A DNA stretch of 64,000 bases from Gp7-AA6 sp036001245 (GCA_036001245.1 DASYUL010000024.1:59712-123711); one strand, 5' to 3'; shown: positions 23,430 to 32,284, counted from the stretch's first letter. Program-made: numbers and translations. Notes: a model not told the origin generated them from the sequence alone.

Positions 23430-24947
23430 CTACGCGAGCGTCGCCAGGACTCTCGAAACCGACGTGCCGTCGAGAAACGCGCGCGCAGCCGCGAGATCCG
23501 GGGCGAGCTCCCGGTCCGCCGCCCACGGGGCGACCACTCTCCGGAATGCGCGCCGCACCTGCTCGATCACCCGGGACGACGAGAGGGGTCGCAGGAACTC
23601 CATCGCCTGGAACGCCACCGTGAGCTCGATCGCGAGCACCAGAGCCAGGTTCTCGACGACGGCGGCGAACTTGCGCGCGGCGATCGGCGACATCGAGACG
23701 TGATCCTCCTTCGCCGCGGACGTCGGGATCGAGTCGACCGATGCCGGATGCGCCAGCGCCTTGCACTCCGAGACGAGGGCCGCCGCGGTCACCTGCGCCA
23801 TCATGAGGCCCGAGTGAATGCCGCCCTCCTCGACGAGGAAAGCCGGGAGATCCGACAGGGCCGGGTTGAGGAGCTTCTCGATGCGCCGCTCGGAGATGGA
23901 CGCGAGGTCCGCGGCGGCGATCGCGGCGTAGTCGAGGACGTATCCGACGGGAGCTCCGTGGAAGTTCCCGCCGGAGACGACGTCGCGGGCTCTCGCGAAC
24001 ACGAGCGGGTTGTCGGTCGCGCTGTTCATCTCGCGCTCGAGGACCTCGCGCGCGTGATCGAACGCGTCGTGCGCCGCCCCGTGCACCTGGGGCATGCACC
24101 GCAGAGCGTAGTTGTCCTGCACCTTTCCACACCCGCGGTGGGACTCGCGGATCGCGCTCCCGGCGAGCAGCTGCCGAAGGTTCCGGGCGCTCGCGACCGC
24201 GCCGGGATGCGGGCGCGCCGCGATCACCCTCGGATCGAAGGCGGCGTCCGAGCCGCGAGCCGCGTCGAGCGAAGCGGCCCCGGCGAGGTCGGCGGCGCGG
24301 CACAGTCGGATCGCGCGCCGGAGGGCGAGCCCGCCCACCGCGACGGACATCTGAACCCCGTTGATCAGCGCGAGACCCTCCTTCGCCTGGAGGGCGACGG
24401 GCGCGATGCGGGCGTCCCGGAGCGCGCGCGCCGCGGGAACGATCCGACCGTTGCGCCGGACGGAGCCCTCGCCCGTCAGCCCGAGCGCGAGGTGGGCGAG
24501 CGGCGCGAGGTCGCCCGAGGCGCCGACGGAGCCCTTCTCGGGCACGATCGGAAGAACGTCCGCGGCGAGGAGCGCGAGCAGCCGCTCGACCATCGAGACG
24601 CGGACGCCCGAGAGCCCCGCCGCGAGAGCGTTGGCACGCAGCGCGATCATTCCGCGGACCGCTTCGTCGGGCAGCGGGTCGCCGACCCCCGCCGCGTGGC
24701 TGCGGACGAGATTCCGCTGGAGCTCTTCGAGCCGATCCCGCGGGATCGTGACCTCCGCGAAGCGGCCGAATCCGGTGGTGATCCCGTAGACGCGCTCGCC
24801 CTTGCCGACGGCGTCCTCGACCGTCCGCCGCGAGGCCGACATCGCCCGCCGCGCGGAGGGCGCCAGATCCACGCGGACGCGGCGGTGAGCGACGTCGGCG
24901 AGGTCGTCGAGTGTGAACCCGCGTCCGGTGAGAAGGATTCGGCGCAC
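23430..24947 (-). CDS. hutH: Histidine ammonia-lyase
   Basis: 505 residues from GTG. It deaminates L-histidine to urocanate. The MIO cofactor-forming Ala-Ser-Gly is present in GSVGASGDLAPLAHLALGL (about residues 140-158), along with YGITTGFGRFAEV near the N-terminus and GNFHGAPVGYVLDY. It is the first gene of a minus-strand operon hutH-hutU-kinase-lipoprotein. The upstream gap shared with divergent purA holds an inverted microrepeat. Confidence 0.96.
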   Translation of the reverse strand: MRRILLTGRGFTLDDLADVAHRRVRVDLAPSARRAMSASRRTVEDAVGKGERVYGITTGFGRFAEVTIPRDRLEELQRNLVRSHAAGVGDPLPDEAVRGMIALRANALAAGLSGVRVSMVERLLALLAADVLPIVPEKGSVGASGDLAPLAHLALGLTGEGSVRRNGRIVPAARALRDARIAPVALQAKEGLALINGVQMSVAVGGLALRRAIRLCRAADLAGAASLDAARGSDAAFDPRVIAARPHPGAVASARNLRQLLAGSAIRESHRGCGKVQDNYALRCMPQVHGAAHDAFDHAREVLEREMNSATDNPLVFARARDVVSGGNFHGAPVGYVLDYAAIAAADLASISERRIEKLLNPALSDLPAFLVEEGGIHSGLMMAQVTAAALVSECKALAHPASVDSIPTSAAKEDHVSMSPIAARKFAAVVENLALVLAIELTVAFQAMEFLRPLSSSRVIEQVRRAFRRVVAPWAADRELAPDLAAARAFLDGTSVSRVLATLA

Positions 24948-24953
24948 GCATTC

Positions 24954-25012
24954 AAGCTATCAGTTCTCGGTTCCCGGCTGAGAGCTGACAGCCGAGAGCT
25001 GATAGCTTTCCC
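24954..25012. repeat. Inverted microrepeat between hutH and purA
   Basis: AAGCTATCAG-T-TCTCGG on the left is the near-perfect inverse of CCGAGAGCTGATAGCTT on the right (17 bases, one difference), with related CTGAGAGCTGACAG words in the middle. It fills almost the entire space between two divergent genes, so their promoters must overlap it or lie in the coding ends. Confidence 0.7.
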
Positions 25013-25016
25013 TCCC

Positions 25017-26327
25017 GTGAAAGTCGCGGCGGTCCTCGGCGGGCAGTGGGGCGACGAGGGTAAGGGAAAAGTCGTCGACCTCCTCTCCGATCGCTTCGAC
25101 GTCGTCGCCCGCTACCACGGCGGACACAACGCCGGTCACACCGTCAAGTTCGCCGACCGTCACTTCGCGCTCCACCTCCTGCCCGCGGGAATCGTGCGCG
25201 GGAAGACGTCCCTCATCGGCCCCGGCGTCGTCGTCGACCCGGACGCGCTGCTCGCGGAGATCGCCTCGGTGCAGAAAGCCGGCATCCGCGTCGAGGGCAA
25301 GCTCCGGCTCTCCGACCGCGCCACCGTCATCCTGCCGTGGCATCGCCTGCTCGACGCGGCGCGCGAGAAGGCCGCGGGCGCCGGGAAGCTCGGGACGACG
25401 CTGCGCGGAATCGGGCCGGCGTACGAGTCGGTCGCCTCGCGCAAGGCGGTCCGTTTCGCGCATCTCGGCCGGCCGGAGACCCTCCGGGCGCGGCTCGAGG
25501 GAATCCACGGGGAGCTCGGAAAGCTCCTCGGGACCCTCGGGATCGAGGACGTGCCCTCGCCCGAAGCCGTCTTCGAGTCGCTCGCGGGCTCCTACGAAAA
25601 GCTCGCGCCCTACGTCGCCGACACCGGACGGTGGCTGCGCGATCACCTCGCCGCCGGCGGCTCGCTCCTCGCCGAGGGAGCGCATGGCGCCATGCTCGAC
25701 GTCTCGGCGGGCACGTTTCCGTACGTGACGTCGTCCTGCTGCACCGCGGCCGGCGTCGCCGCCGGTCTGCACGTCGCGCCGCGGGCCCTCGAGGCCGCGA
25801 TCGTCGTGCTCAAGGCCTACACGACGCGCGTGGGCGAAGGGCCCTTCCCCACCGAGCTCCTCGACGCGACGGGCGAGTTCCTCCGCGCCCGCGGAAACGA
25901 GTTCGGGACGTCGACGGGACGGCCGCGGCGAACCGGCTGGTTCGATTCGGTCGTCGGTCGCCTGGCCGTCGAGCTCTCGGGCGCCGACGCGATCGCGATC
26001 ACGAAGCTCGACGTGCTCGACGACCTCGAATGGATTCCGGTCTGTGTCGGATACCGGCTGGATGGACGGGATGTCTCGGACGTCCCCGCGCTCTGCGAGG
26101 ACCTCGCGCGCGTCGAGCCGACGCTCGAAGTCTTGCCGGGCTGGAAGACGAAGACGACGGCCGTAACGCGTTTCCGCGACCTGCCCTCCGCCGCCCGCGA
26201 CTACGTGAAGTTCCTCGAGGAGCGATGCAGCGCGCCGTCGATCTTGATCTCCACCGGCCCGCGCCGCGAGGAGACCATCTGGCGCGAGGATCTGGATCTC
26301 TTCGCCGCGCTGCCGCCGGCCCGCTGA
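25017..26327 (+). CDS. purA: Adenylosuccinate synthetase
   Basis: 436 residues from GTG at 25017; the much longer open frame upstream is antisense to hutH. PurA couples GTP hydrolysis to IMP plus aspartate in AMP synthesis. Motifs: GGQWGDEGKGKVVDLL (P-loop-like, residues 9-24), GGHNAGHTV (39-47), LRGIGPAYESV, GTSTGRPRRTGWFD (GTP/IMP site) and the TKLDVLDDL region. The length is normal. tRNA-Lys follows 32 bases after the stop. Confidence 0.96.
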   Translation: MKVAAVLGGQWGDEGKGKVVDLLSDRFDVVARYHGGHNAGHTVKFADRHFALHLLPAGIVRGKTSLIGPGVVVDPDALLAEIASVQKAGIRVEGKLRLSDRATVILPWHRLLDAAREKAAGAGKLGTTLRGIGPAYESVASRKAVRFAHLGRPETLRARLEGIHGELGKLLGTLGIEDVPSPEAVFESLAGSYEKLAPYVADTGRWLRDHLAAGGSLLAEGAHGAMLDVSAGTFPYVTSSCCTAAGVAAGLHVAPRALEAAIVVLKAYTTRVGEGPFPTELLDATGEFLRARGNEFGTSTGRPRRTGWFDSVVGRLAVELSGADAIAITKLDVLDDLEWIPVCVGYRLDGRDVSDVPALCEDLARVEPTLEVLPGWKTKTTAVTRFRDLPSAARDYVKFLEERCSAPSILISTGPRREETIWREDLDLFAALPPAR

Positions 26328-26342
26328 CCGGCGCTTCTTCCG

Positions 26343-26348
26343 TATACT
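26343..26348 (+). promoter_or_regulatory. -10 box for tRNA-Lys
   Basis: TATACT lies 12 bases before the tRNA 5' end. No good -35 is visible at 16-18 bases, so the tRNA may also be read through from purA. Confidence 0.35.
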
Positions 26349-26359
26349 TCGATTGCGCC

Positions 26360-26435
26360 GGGCCGTTAGCTCAGTTGGTAGAGCATTGGCCTTTTAAGCC
26401 AGTGGTCCTGGGTTCGAGTCCCAGACGGCCCACCA
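26360..26435 (+). tRNA. tRNA-Lys(UUU)
   Basis: 76 nucleotides fold as a complete cloverleaf: acceptor GGGCCGT/ACGGCCC, D arm GCTC...GAGC, anticodon loop CTTTTAA (anticodon TTT), T arm CTGGG-TTCGAGT-CCCAG, discriminator A and an encoded CCA end. Standard and likely functional. Confidence 0.97.
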
Positions 26436-26479
26436 ATCTTTTCCTCTCGAAAATGGCCGCGAGGACTCGGCGACAACCA

Positions 26480-28606
26480 CTACTCGAAGTAACCGGTTAC
26501 GTCGAGCACCAAGTCCGTCGATCCGGAGATCATCACGCACGAGAAGGCGAGCTGGCCGGACGCGCCGAGGCTGACGATCGCGTTGTTTGCCCGCACGATT
26601 CCCGAACGGAAGTTGATTACGCTGGCCAGGGGGATCGTGCCGGCCGCGGGATAGACGGTCAGGTGACCATCGGACGCGGGCGACACGACAGTGATGTTTA
26701 CCGCCACCGCCGCCGCCGTCGGCGGAATCCCGCAGACGCCCGCGAGCGGAAAATTGCGCGAGGTGCCGGTCAGAAGCGACGGACCACCCCGGGGACCTGC
26801 AGCGTCTCGCGTGTCCGCGATGCGGCAGGGGGCCACGGTGTAGAACGAGGTTCCCGCAACGGTGACTGCCACGGAGAAGTTGCGGATGCGGCCGGGCGTG
26901 CCCGGCGCGAGGTCCTCCACCGTCAAGGTCCAGATACCGTTGGCCGGCCGGCCCTGGAAAGCCGATAAGGGTTGTGCCGGCGTGTCGGTCAGTCCATAAA
27001 CGGCGTTGATTGGGCGGCTCAGAGCTCCTGTCTGGTCGTGCAGAAGGACCGGCGTGCCGTCCGGCCCCGAGACCGTCACGCGGAGCTGGCGCGGATCGTC
27101 GTGATCGATCTGCGCCCAAACGCGAACGCCCTCGACCAACCCTGGCCCCGGCAAGGTCAGGGTGGCGACGGCTGAGCCGGCGCCGTCCGGAATCGACACG
27201 GGGTTTCCAGCGGACGCGCCGAAGCTTGCGGCGGGTAACTGCACGGCGGCGAATGCGTCCACTCGCGGCGTGTTGATGCCGTTGCGCGGGTCGGTCACCG
27301 GCGATCCGGTGGAGCGAAGCACACCGACCGCGCCGAAGCCGGACAGATCCGGTCTCGCCTGCCGAAGCAGGGCGATCGCGCCGGCAGCCGCGGGAGCGGC
27401 CGCGGATGTCCCCGCGAATGTTAGGGCTGCGCCGCCTCCCTTACGCACGGTGCTCCAGAAGGCGCCGGGCGCGAGCAGCGAGAGATTGGTGTTCGAGTTC
27501 GAGAAGCAGGTCACGAGATCCGGAGCCACGGGCGCATCAATGCAGTCGCTCCAGGCGATCAGCGAGGCGTTGAGCGAGTACACGGCGCCGACCGAAACGG
27601 CCGAGGAGACACATGCCGGCGCCCCGAGCGCGTGCAGGAAGCCGCCGTTGCCGGCCGAGGCGACGACGGGAAGATCTGCTGCCGCAGCGGCGTCGAAGGC
27701 GGCGGCCTCGGCTGGTTCCGACGAGTCACAATATCCAACGTTGTCGGAATCCGGGCCGCCGCCGAGGCTGAGGTTGATCGCGGCGAGGTTGAACTCGGCC
27801 TTGTGCAAGATCGCGAAGTTGATCCCCTGGAGGATGTCGGAAACAAACGCAAAGTCGCTGCACGTCGAGTTGCTCGCGTCGCTCGAAGCGAAGACCTTGA
27901 TCGCGACGATCTTCGCGTCCGGAGCGACGCCGGCCGGCCCCGCGACGATCCCAGAGACGGCAGTGCCGTGGCCGTCGCAGTCCATAGGGTCGCTGTCCTC
28001 ATCGGCGGTGTCGAAACCACCGATCACCTTTGCGTTTGGAAAACCGCCCCCGCCGAGCTCCAAGACCGTGTAGTCGACTCCCGTATCGATTACCGCCACG
28101 GACCGCCCCGCGCCGGTGGCGCCTCCTGCATTCGCCTGGTCGCTCCGCATCAACGTCGCCGCGGCCTGCGGAGTCGTCTGAAAGGCCCGCCTCTTCCCAT
28201 CCAGTGTGATCCAGCCGACGTCCGCGCGCTTGGAGAGTCGCAGAACGCCGTCGCGCGTCGCGCGCCCGGCGAGGAGAGAAAAGCTCTCGTAGAAGTGGCG
28301 CACACGAAACTCGCTCTGCGGGACTTCTTCGGAGAGCCGCTTCTGGGCGGCGACACGACGGCCCCGGCGGGCGGGCTCTCCGGCCGCGTCCGGCGCGGCC
28401 AGAAGCGCCCGGGCGGAAGGCGTGCCGTCCCGTAAGCCCACGATCACGCGGACTTCCCTCCCGCCCTGGTTCAGAGCGCGGAGAAGCTTCGCGTCGGCCT
28501 TCGGCGCCTCGTCGGCCGAAATGGGTCGGAGCGCCCGGACGGCTGGGCTGCCCAGGACGGTCAGGAGGACGGCGATTGCGAATCGGGTCGACGGGCGGCG
28601 AAGCAT
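26480..28606 (-). CDS. Secreted subtilisin-like (S8) protease with P-domain and C-terminal 'PCR-DTR' module
   Basis: 708 residues from ATG at 28606, the start that gives a proper signal peptide (FAIAVLLTVLGSPAVRA). An inhibitor-like propeptide (to about 160) is followed by the S8 domain with Asp174 (AVIDTGVDY), His213 (DCDGHGTAVSG) and Ser401 (FAGTSAAAPAAAGA). A proprotein-convertase P-like beta domain follows at about 470-575 (FGASAGNPVSIPDGAGSAV). The last 120 residues start FYTVAPCRIADTRD and end LVLDVTGYFE; the same module occurs in the divergently transcribed neighbour. An exported protease, substrate unknown. The frame could start earlier (28741), but no leader would result. Confidence 0.88.
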   Translation of the reverse strand: MLRRPSTRFAIAVLLTVLGSPAVRALRPISADEAPKADAKLLRALNQGGREVRVIVGLRDGTPSARALLAAPDAAGEPARRGRRVAAQKRLSEEVPQSEFRVRHFYESFSLLAGRATRDGVLRLSKRADVGWITLDGKRRAFQTTPQAAATLMRSDQANAGGATGAGRSVAVIDTGVDYTVLELGGGGFPNAKVIGGFDTADEDSDPMDCDGHGTAVSGIVAGPAGVAPDAKIVAIKVFASSDASNSTCSDFAFVSDILQGINFAILHKAEFNLAAINLSLGGGPDSDNVGYCDSSEPAEAAAFDAAAAADLPVVASAGNGGFLHALGAPACVSSAVSVGAVYSLNASLIAWSDCIDAPVAPDLVTCFSNSNTNLSLLAPGAFWSTVRKGGGAALTFAGTSAAAPAAAGAIALLRQARPDLSGFGAVGVLRSTGSPVTDPRNGINTPRVDAFAAVQLPAASFGASAGNPVSIPDGAGSAVATLTLPGPGLVEGVRVWAQIDHDDPRQLRVTVSGPDGTPVLLHDQTGALSRPINAVYGLTDTPAQPLSAFQGRPANGIWTLTVEDLAPGTPGRIRNFSVAVTVAGTSFYTVAPCRIADTRDAAGPRGGPSLLTGTSRNFPLAGVCGIPPTAAAVAVNITVVSPASDGHLTVYPAAGTIPLASVINFRSGIVRANNAIVSLGASGQLAFSCVMISGSTDLVLDVTGYFE

Positions 28607-28884
28607 GTACGCCCCCGAATGGTTCTGGCGACGGGCGGAGGAGCGCGTCCGCAGGTATCGCAGGATGCGACGAATCGCCATGTATTGGAAGTTCCTAGGC
28701 CAGATCGTATCCCGGGCAAAGGGCCGGCTCCGCATCATCAACCTCTGTGACTTACATCGCCGTGGTCTCTGGCCAGCCTTCCGGAACGGTCCATTTCATT
28801 CTCGAGATCAACGGATGCCTCGAGTCGGGAACCCTCCGCCCTTCCCCGTTGCGTCGCTCGAACAGCCGGACAGAAAATACGCGC

Positions 28885-28904
28885 ACCGGCTCGCCGGAGC
28901 CGGT
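28885..28904 (+). promoter_or_regulatory. Perfect hairpin just upstream of the beta-helix gene's Shine-Dalgarno site
   Basis: ACCGGCTC (28885-28892), loop GCCG, GAGCCGGT (28897-28904), six bases before AAGGAGG. The stem could insulate or modulate translation starting at 28924. The remainder of the 317-base gap (28607-28923) between the two divergent secreted-protein genes presumably holds both promoters; I see no strong boxes. Confidence 0.4.
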
Positions 28905-28923
28905 CAAACGAAGGAGGGGGGTC

Positions 28924-30507
28924 ATGATTCTCGTGCGCGGTCTCACCGCTCTGGTCGTGGTGTCTCTCTCGAGTGCTCCGCTTCTCGCTCAGTCGATTCC
29001 CAACTGGACGGCGCCGCGGTCGTGGACGCCGCCCGCCGCGGCGGCCATGGAAAGGAAGGTCAAAGAGTCGCGAGCGATCGGGACGCTCGGCATCGACGCC
29101 CTCCCCACCGGGCCTCTCCCGCTCTTCGGTATCGCGCCTTGCCGCATCGTCGACACGAGAGGCAACGGTTTCACCGGCGCCTATGGGCCGCCGGCTCTTT
29201 CTCAGGGCAGCCCGCGCAACTTCATCCTGACTGGACGGTGCGGCATCCCCGGCGCCGCCCAGGCGGTCTCGTTGAACGTCACCGTCACCAACACGCAGGG
29301 GCCCGGTTTCATCCTGATCTATCCGCAGGGAGGAGCACAGCCGAACGTCTCGACGTTGAACTACGTCGCGGGGCAGACGATCGCCAACGCCGCGGTGGTG
29401 CCGCTCTCCGCCGGTGGCGGGATCACCGTCATCGCGGGGGTGTCGGGAACGGATCTGATCATCGACACCAACGGCTACTACGCGCCGGCGTCGGGCGCAG
29501 CTTCGAAGACCGTGGCCGTCGACTGTACGGCAGGTCAGAGTATCCAGGCCGCGATCGACCGGGAGGACGGGCCGCTCGTCGTCGACGTGGACGGCTTCTG
29601 CAACGAAAACGTCAGCGTCAAACGGAAAGACGTCACGCTGCGTGGAACTAATCCGCTGAACGACGGCATTCAGGGCGTGGTGAGCGCGCCCCAATTTGCC
29701 GCGCTGCGGTTTGCGTATACCGATGCCGGCCGGGTCGAGAATCTCTCGATCTTGAACGGTCCCTCGCTCGGGATTGCGGCCTTCTTCTCTCGTCTCACGA
29801 TGGTGAACAGCCGGGTCACCGGCAACGGCGGCGTCGGAATGACGGTCTCGGACGGCGGCATCGTCGACGCGACGGGGCTGACGGCGTCGCAGAACGCGGG
29901 AGCGGGTGCGCACGTCTCGAAGGGTGCGGCCTTCTTCTGTCACGAGTGCAATTTCGAGAACAACGGGGGTTTTGCGGCAATAGCGGCCAACGGAGGTGTC
30001 CTTTCGCTTCTCGACAGCGTTGTGACTGGCCAACGCGGCCTTCGTTCGAACGGGGCTTCATATGCAGACATCGACTGCATCACCGAGACATCGAGTCATT
30101 CCTGCAGCTTGAACGCGACGGGCCGCGCCGCGCAGGCCTTCAGCGGGGGGATTGCCGCGCTGTACGGCGCCGGCAACTTCACGGGGCAGGTGGAGGCCGG
30201 TGACGGTGCGACGGTCCAGCTCGTCGGGGCGCGGCAGCTCGCCACCGGACAGCCCGGACAGGGTCCGATTGCGAACCTCGTCGGCGACTTCGGCACGCTG
30301 TCGGCGGGCACGGACGACGTCAGCCAGAGCCAGCTCTTCGGCACGACGAATGTTTCCGGGTTCGGCCGGCTGCTCCTGCGTGACATGACCACGCTCTCCG
30401 GATCGATTCAGTGCAACAGCGCGGGCGACGCCTGGCTGGATCCGACGATCGTCAAGGGCCCCGGGGCGGCGATCTCCGGCTGCGAGCACGGAGTGCTGCC
30501 GCCATAG
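28924..30507 (+). CDS. Secreted right-handed beta-helix protein with N-terminal 'PCR-DTR' module
   Basis: 527 residues from ATG at 28924 (AAGGAGGGGG upstream). Signal peptide ends at about 22 (SAPLLAQ). Residues about 69-193 (FGIAPCRIVDTRGNGF ... TDLIIDTNGYYAP) form the same beta-rich module as the end of the neighbouring protease. From about 198 a parallel beta-helix begins (CTAGQSIQAAIDREDGPLVVDVDG, then short repeats of G-N-G-G-V and asides such as SQNAGAGAHVSKGA) and runs to the end. No catalytic site recognised. Likely a surface or extracellular polysaccharide-associated protein. The start at 28747 is rejected because it would bury the leader. Confidence 0.8.
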   Translation: MILVRGLTALVVVSLSSAPLLAQSIPNWTAPRSWTPPAAAAMERKVKESRAIGTLGIDALPTGPLPLFGIAPCRIVDTRGNGFTGAYGPPALSQGSPRNFILTGRCGIPGAAQAVSLNVTVTNTQGPGFILIYPQGGAQPNVSTLNYVAGQTIANAAVVPLSAGGGITVIAGVSGTDLIIDTNGYYAPASGAASKTVAVDCTAGQSIQAAIDREDGPLVVDVDGFCNENVSVKRKDVTLRGTNPLNDGIQGVVSAPQFAALRFAYTDAGRVENLSILNGPSLGIAAFFSRLTMVNSRVTGNGGVGMTVSDGGIVDATGLTASQNAGAGAHVSKGAAFFCHECNFENNGGFAAIAANGGVLSLLDSVVTGQRGLRSNGASYADIDCITETSSHSCSLNATGRAAQAFSGGIAALYGAGNFTGQVEAGDGATVQLVGARQLATGQPGQGPIANLVGDFGTLSAGTDDVSQSQLFGTTNVSGFGRLLLRDMTTLSGSIQCNSAGDAWLDPTIVKGPGAAISGCEHGVLPP

Positions 30508-30911
30508 CGCGGAAGCTCGCCGCGATTACGGCGTGACCGTCCTCAGGTCCCACGACGCGCGGGGATCCCAGCTCCCGGCGGCGCCCGTCGGGAGCTGGTG
30601 ACCTTACCGAACGACGGTCGGTCAGCGGCCCTGAGCACGTGCGTGACTCTCGTCACAAGCTCGAACAACGTCCCGGTGGTGAACGGCCTGAGATCTCGGT
30701 CGCTCGGTTTTTGAGCATCAGACCTTTTTGTCACCGGGGGACCCATAGGACTACCAATCCGTGGTGGTTTTCGGTCAGGTCGCATCGAACTAAGTACCAA
30801 TTATTTCAGCGATTTCAGTGGTGAATGAGACCCGGCATCCCGCTTGCTCATTGCAAGGCAGATTAGACCAAAGTCGTAGGACAAAGGGCTAACACGAAAG
30901 GAAGGACGCCG
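30508..30911. other. Intergenic region with hairpin and pilus promoter
   Basis: A 404-base non-coding stretch. CCAGCTCCCG (30568-30577) and CGGGAGCTGG (30589-30598) form a 10-bp stem after the beta-helix gene, possibly its transcription end (no T-run). A sigma-54-type promoter match is at 30833-30848. Composition is less GC-rich than the flanking genes. Nothing else recognised. Confidence 0.5.
30833..30848 (+). promoter_or_regulatory. Candidate sigma-54 (-24/-12) promoter of the pseudopilin operon
   Basis: CGGCATCCCGCTTGCT has the invariant GG (30834-30835) and GC (30846-30847) exactly 12 bases apart, with TTGCT at the -12 element. It lies about 65 bases before the first pseudopilin gene. 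Pilin genes are sigma-54-dependent in several proteobacteria; here that is inferred from the match only. Confidence 0.4.
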
Positions 30912-31634
30912 GTGGGAAAAGCCGCACGGACATCGTCGGGTCGTCGCCTCCAGTCCGGCTTTACCCTGGTCGAGACCCTCATCGTTTTCGCCCTCTCGGG
31001 CCTGGTGGCGATGGTCGCGCTTCCCGCCGCGGGAAAGCTGATCCGCCACTCACGGGACTTCGGCGCCCTGGCAAGCATCCGCCAGGTGCTCGCCGCCGGG
31101 CGGCTTCAGGCCGTCAAGAACGGCGCCAACGTCGTCGTCGAGGTCAGCGTGACCCCGGAGAACCAGATCCGGTTCCGGACCTTCCGGGACCGCGCCAACG
31201 ACACGACAACGCCGCTGCCGGCCGACGAGCAGGCCGCGGCCGGCAACTTCCTGCAGGACGTCGGGACCTTCGGGACCTCGCCGGGAACCGACGAGCCCAC
31301 CCTGAGCGACTTCACGGTCACGGCGGGAGTGTTCCTCTGGAAGCAGGGCGGAACGAAGGGCGACCTCGCCGCCGCCGCCGCGTTCGACAAGTACGCGGGT
31401 GACGCGACGCTGGAGAACCGGATCGTCTTTCTTCCCAACGGCGGGATCGTCCCGCCGCAGGCTTCGGGCTCCGGGCTTCCGACCACTTCCGGAGGACGCG
31501 GCATCTACTTCGCGGACGGCGACGGGAAGAACTTCTTCCGCGTGACGATCGACAGCAACCTCTCCGGAAAGTTCCGGGTCGACAAGTACGTACCGGGAAC
31601 CGGTTACGTATCGAGCGGTTGGACGTGGAGCTGA
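30912..31634 (+). CDS. fimT: GspH/FimT-family minor pseudopilin
   Basis: 240 residues from GTG (GGAAGG upstream). The prepilin cleavage site SG^FTLVETLIVFALSGLVAMVALP has Gly before Phe and Glu at mature position 5, followed by the single hydrophobic helix. The globular part has the GspH/FimT layout (helix ASIRQVLAAGRLQAVKNGANVVVEVSV, then beta strands). It primes assembly of type IV pili or a related filament after PilD processing, whose gene is not here. First gene of the operon FimT-PilV-PilW-PilX-PilY1. The symbol is by role; FimU is an equal alternative. Confidence 0.82.
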   Translation: MGKAARTSSGRRLQSGFTLVETLIVFALSGLVAMVALPAAGKLIRHSRDFGALASIRQVLAAGRLQAVKNGANVVVEVSVTPENQIRFRTFRDRANDTTTPLPADEQAAAGNFLQDVGTFGTSPGTDEPTLSDFTVTAGVFLWKQGGTKGDLAAAAAFDKYAGDATLENRIVFLPNGGIVPPQASGSGLPTTSGGRGIYFADGDGKNFFRVTIDSNLSGKFRVDKYVPGTGYVSSGWTWS

Positions 31635-32284
31635 TCGCGGCGCTGCGGCGCGCCACCTGGCCCGGCCGCACTCGGAAACCGCAGCGGCCCGACGTGCAGC
31701 GCAAACGCCAGCGCGGCATGACCATCGTCGAGGTGCCGATCGCGCTTGCGCTGCTGGGGTTCGGTCTCCTCTCAATGGCGCCGGTGTTCACGGGCGCCGT
31801 GCGAACGAATGCCTCCGCCAACCAGCTCATGAACGCGAACACGCTCGCTCGCGAAAAGATGGAGGAGCTGACGGGCTTCCCGTCCACGGACCCGCGGCTC
31901 GCGATCCAAAACGCGAAGAACGCCGCCGGTCCGAGCGGGACGACGATCACCGGTGCGAGCGTCGGCGTCTGCGATGCGGTCCCGGGCGTGACTCCCGCTC
32001 GAACGTTCTGCGACAACGACCTGCCGCTCTGGTACAAGCCCTCGACCGGCGCCATCTCCTCGGCGCCGACGACTCCCGGGATCGGCTGGTTCTCCTACCC
32101 CTACACCCGCACCTACACGGTCGAGCAGTACCGCGAAGACCTGACGACGCGCGTAACCGTCCCGGGAACCTACGGAGTCAAGCTCCTGACAGTGGTCGTC
32201 CGGCCGACGAGCGGTCCCTTTCCGGGACTCCGCCAGACGACCCAGTCCGTCTACGTGAGGTTCCGCGATGCCAGTCCGAACTAG
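31619..32284 (+). CDS. pilV: PilV-like minor pseudopilin
   Basis: 221 residues from TTG at 31619, overlapping the previous gene by 16 bases; GTG 31625 is an alternative. A basic leader of about 33 residues ends at RQRG^MTIVEVPIALALLGFGLLSMAPVF, a prepilin site with Glu5. The remainder includes NASANQLMNANTLAREKMEEL, typical of PilV/GspI. It is part of the minor-pilin tip complex. The N-terminal leader is long for a class III-type leader. Confidence 0.78.
   Translation: MDVELIAALRRATWPGRTRKPQRPDVQRKRQRGMTIVEVPIALALLGFGLLSMAPVFTGAVRTNASANQLMNANTLAREKMEELTGFPSTDPRLAIQNAKNAAGPSGTTITGASVGVCDAVPGVTPARTFCDNDLPLWYKPSTGAISSAPTTPGIGWFSYPYTRTYTVEQYREDLTTRVTVPGTYGVKLLTVVVRPTSGPFPGLRQTTQSVYVRFRDASPN

Noticed and set aside
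23274..25016. N-terminal extension of purA by 580 codons
   Set aside because: The extension lies opposite hutH/hutU and is Arg-rich noise. PurA's known N-terminus begins exactly at GTG 25017.
28607..28741. Earlier start of the subtilase
   Set aside because: It would place a basic stretch before the signal peptide and make export unlikely; ATG 28606 gives a normal leader.
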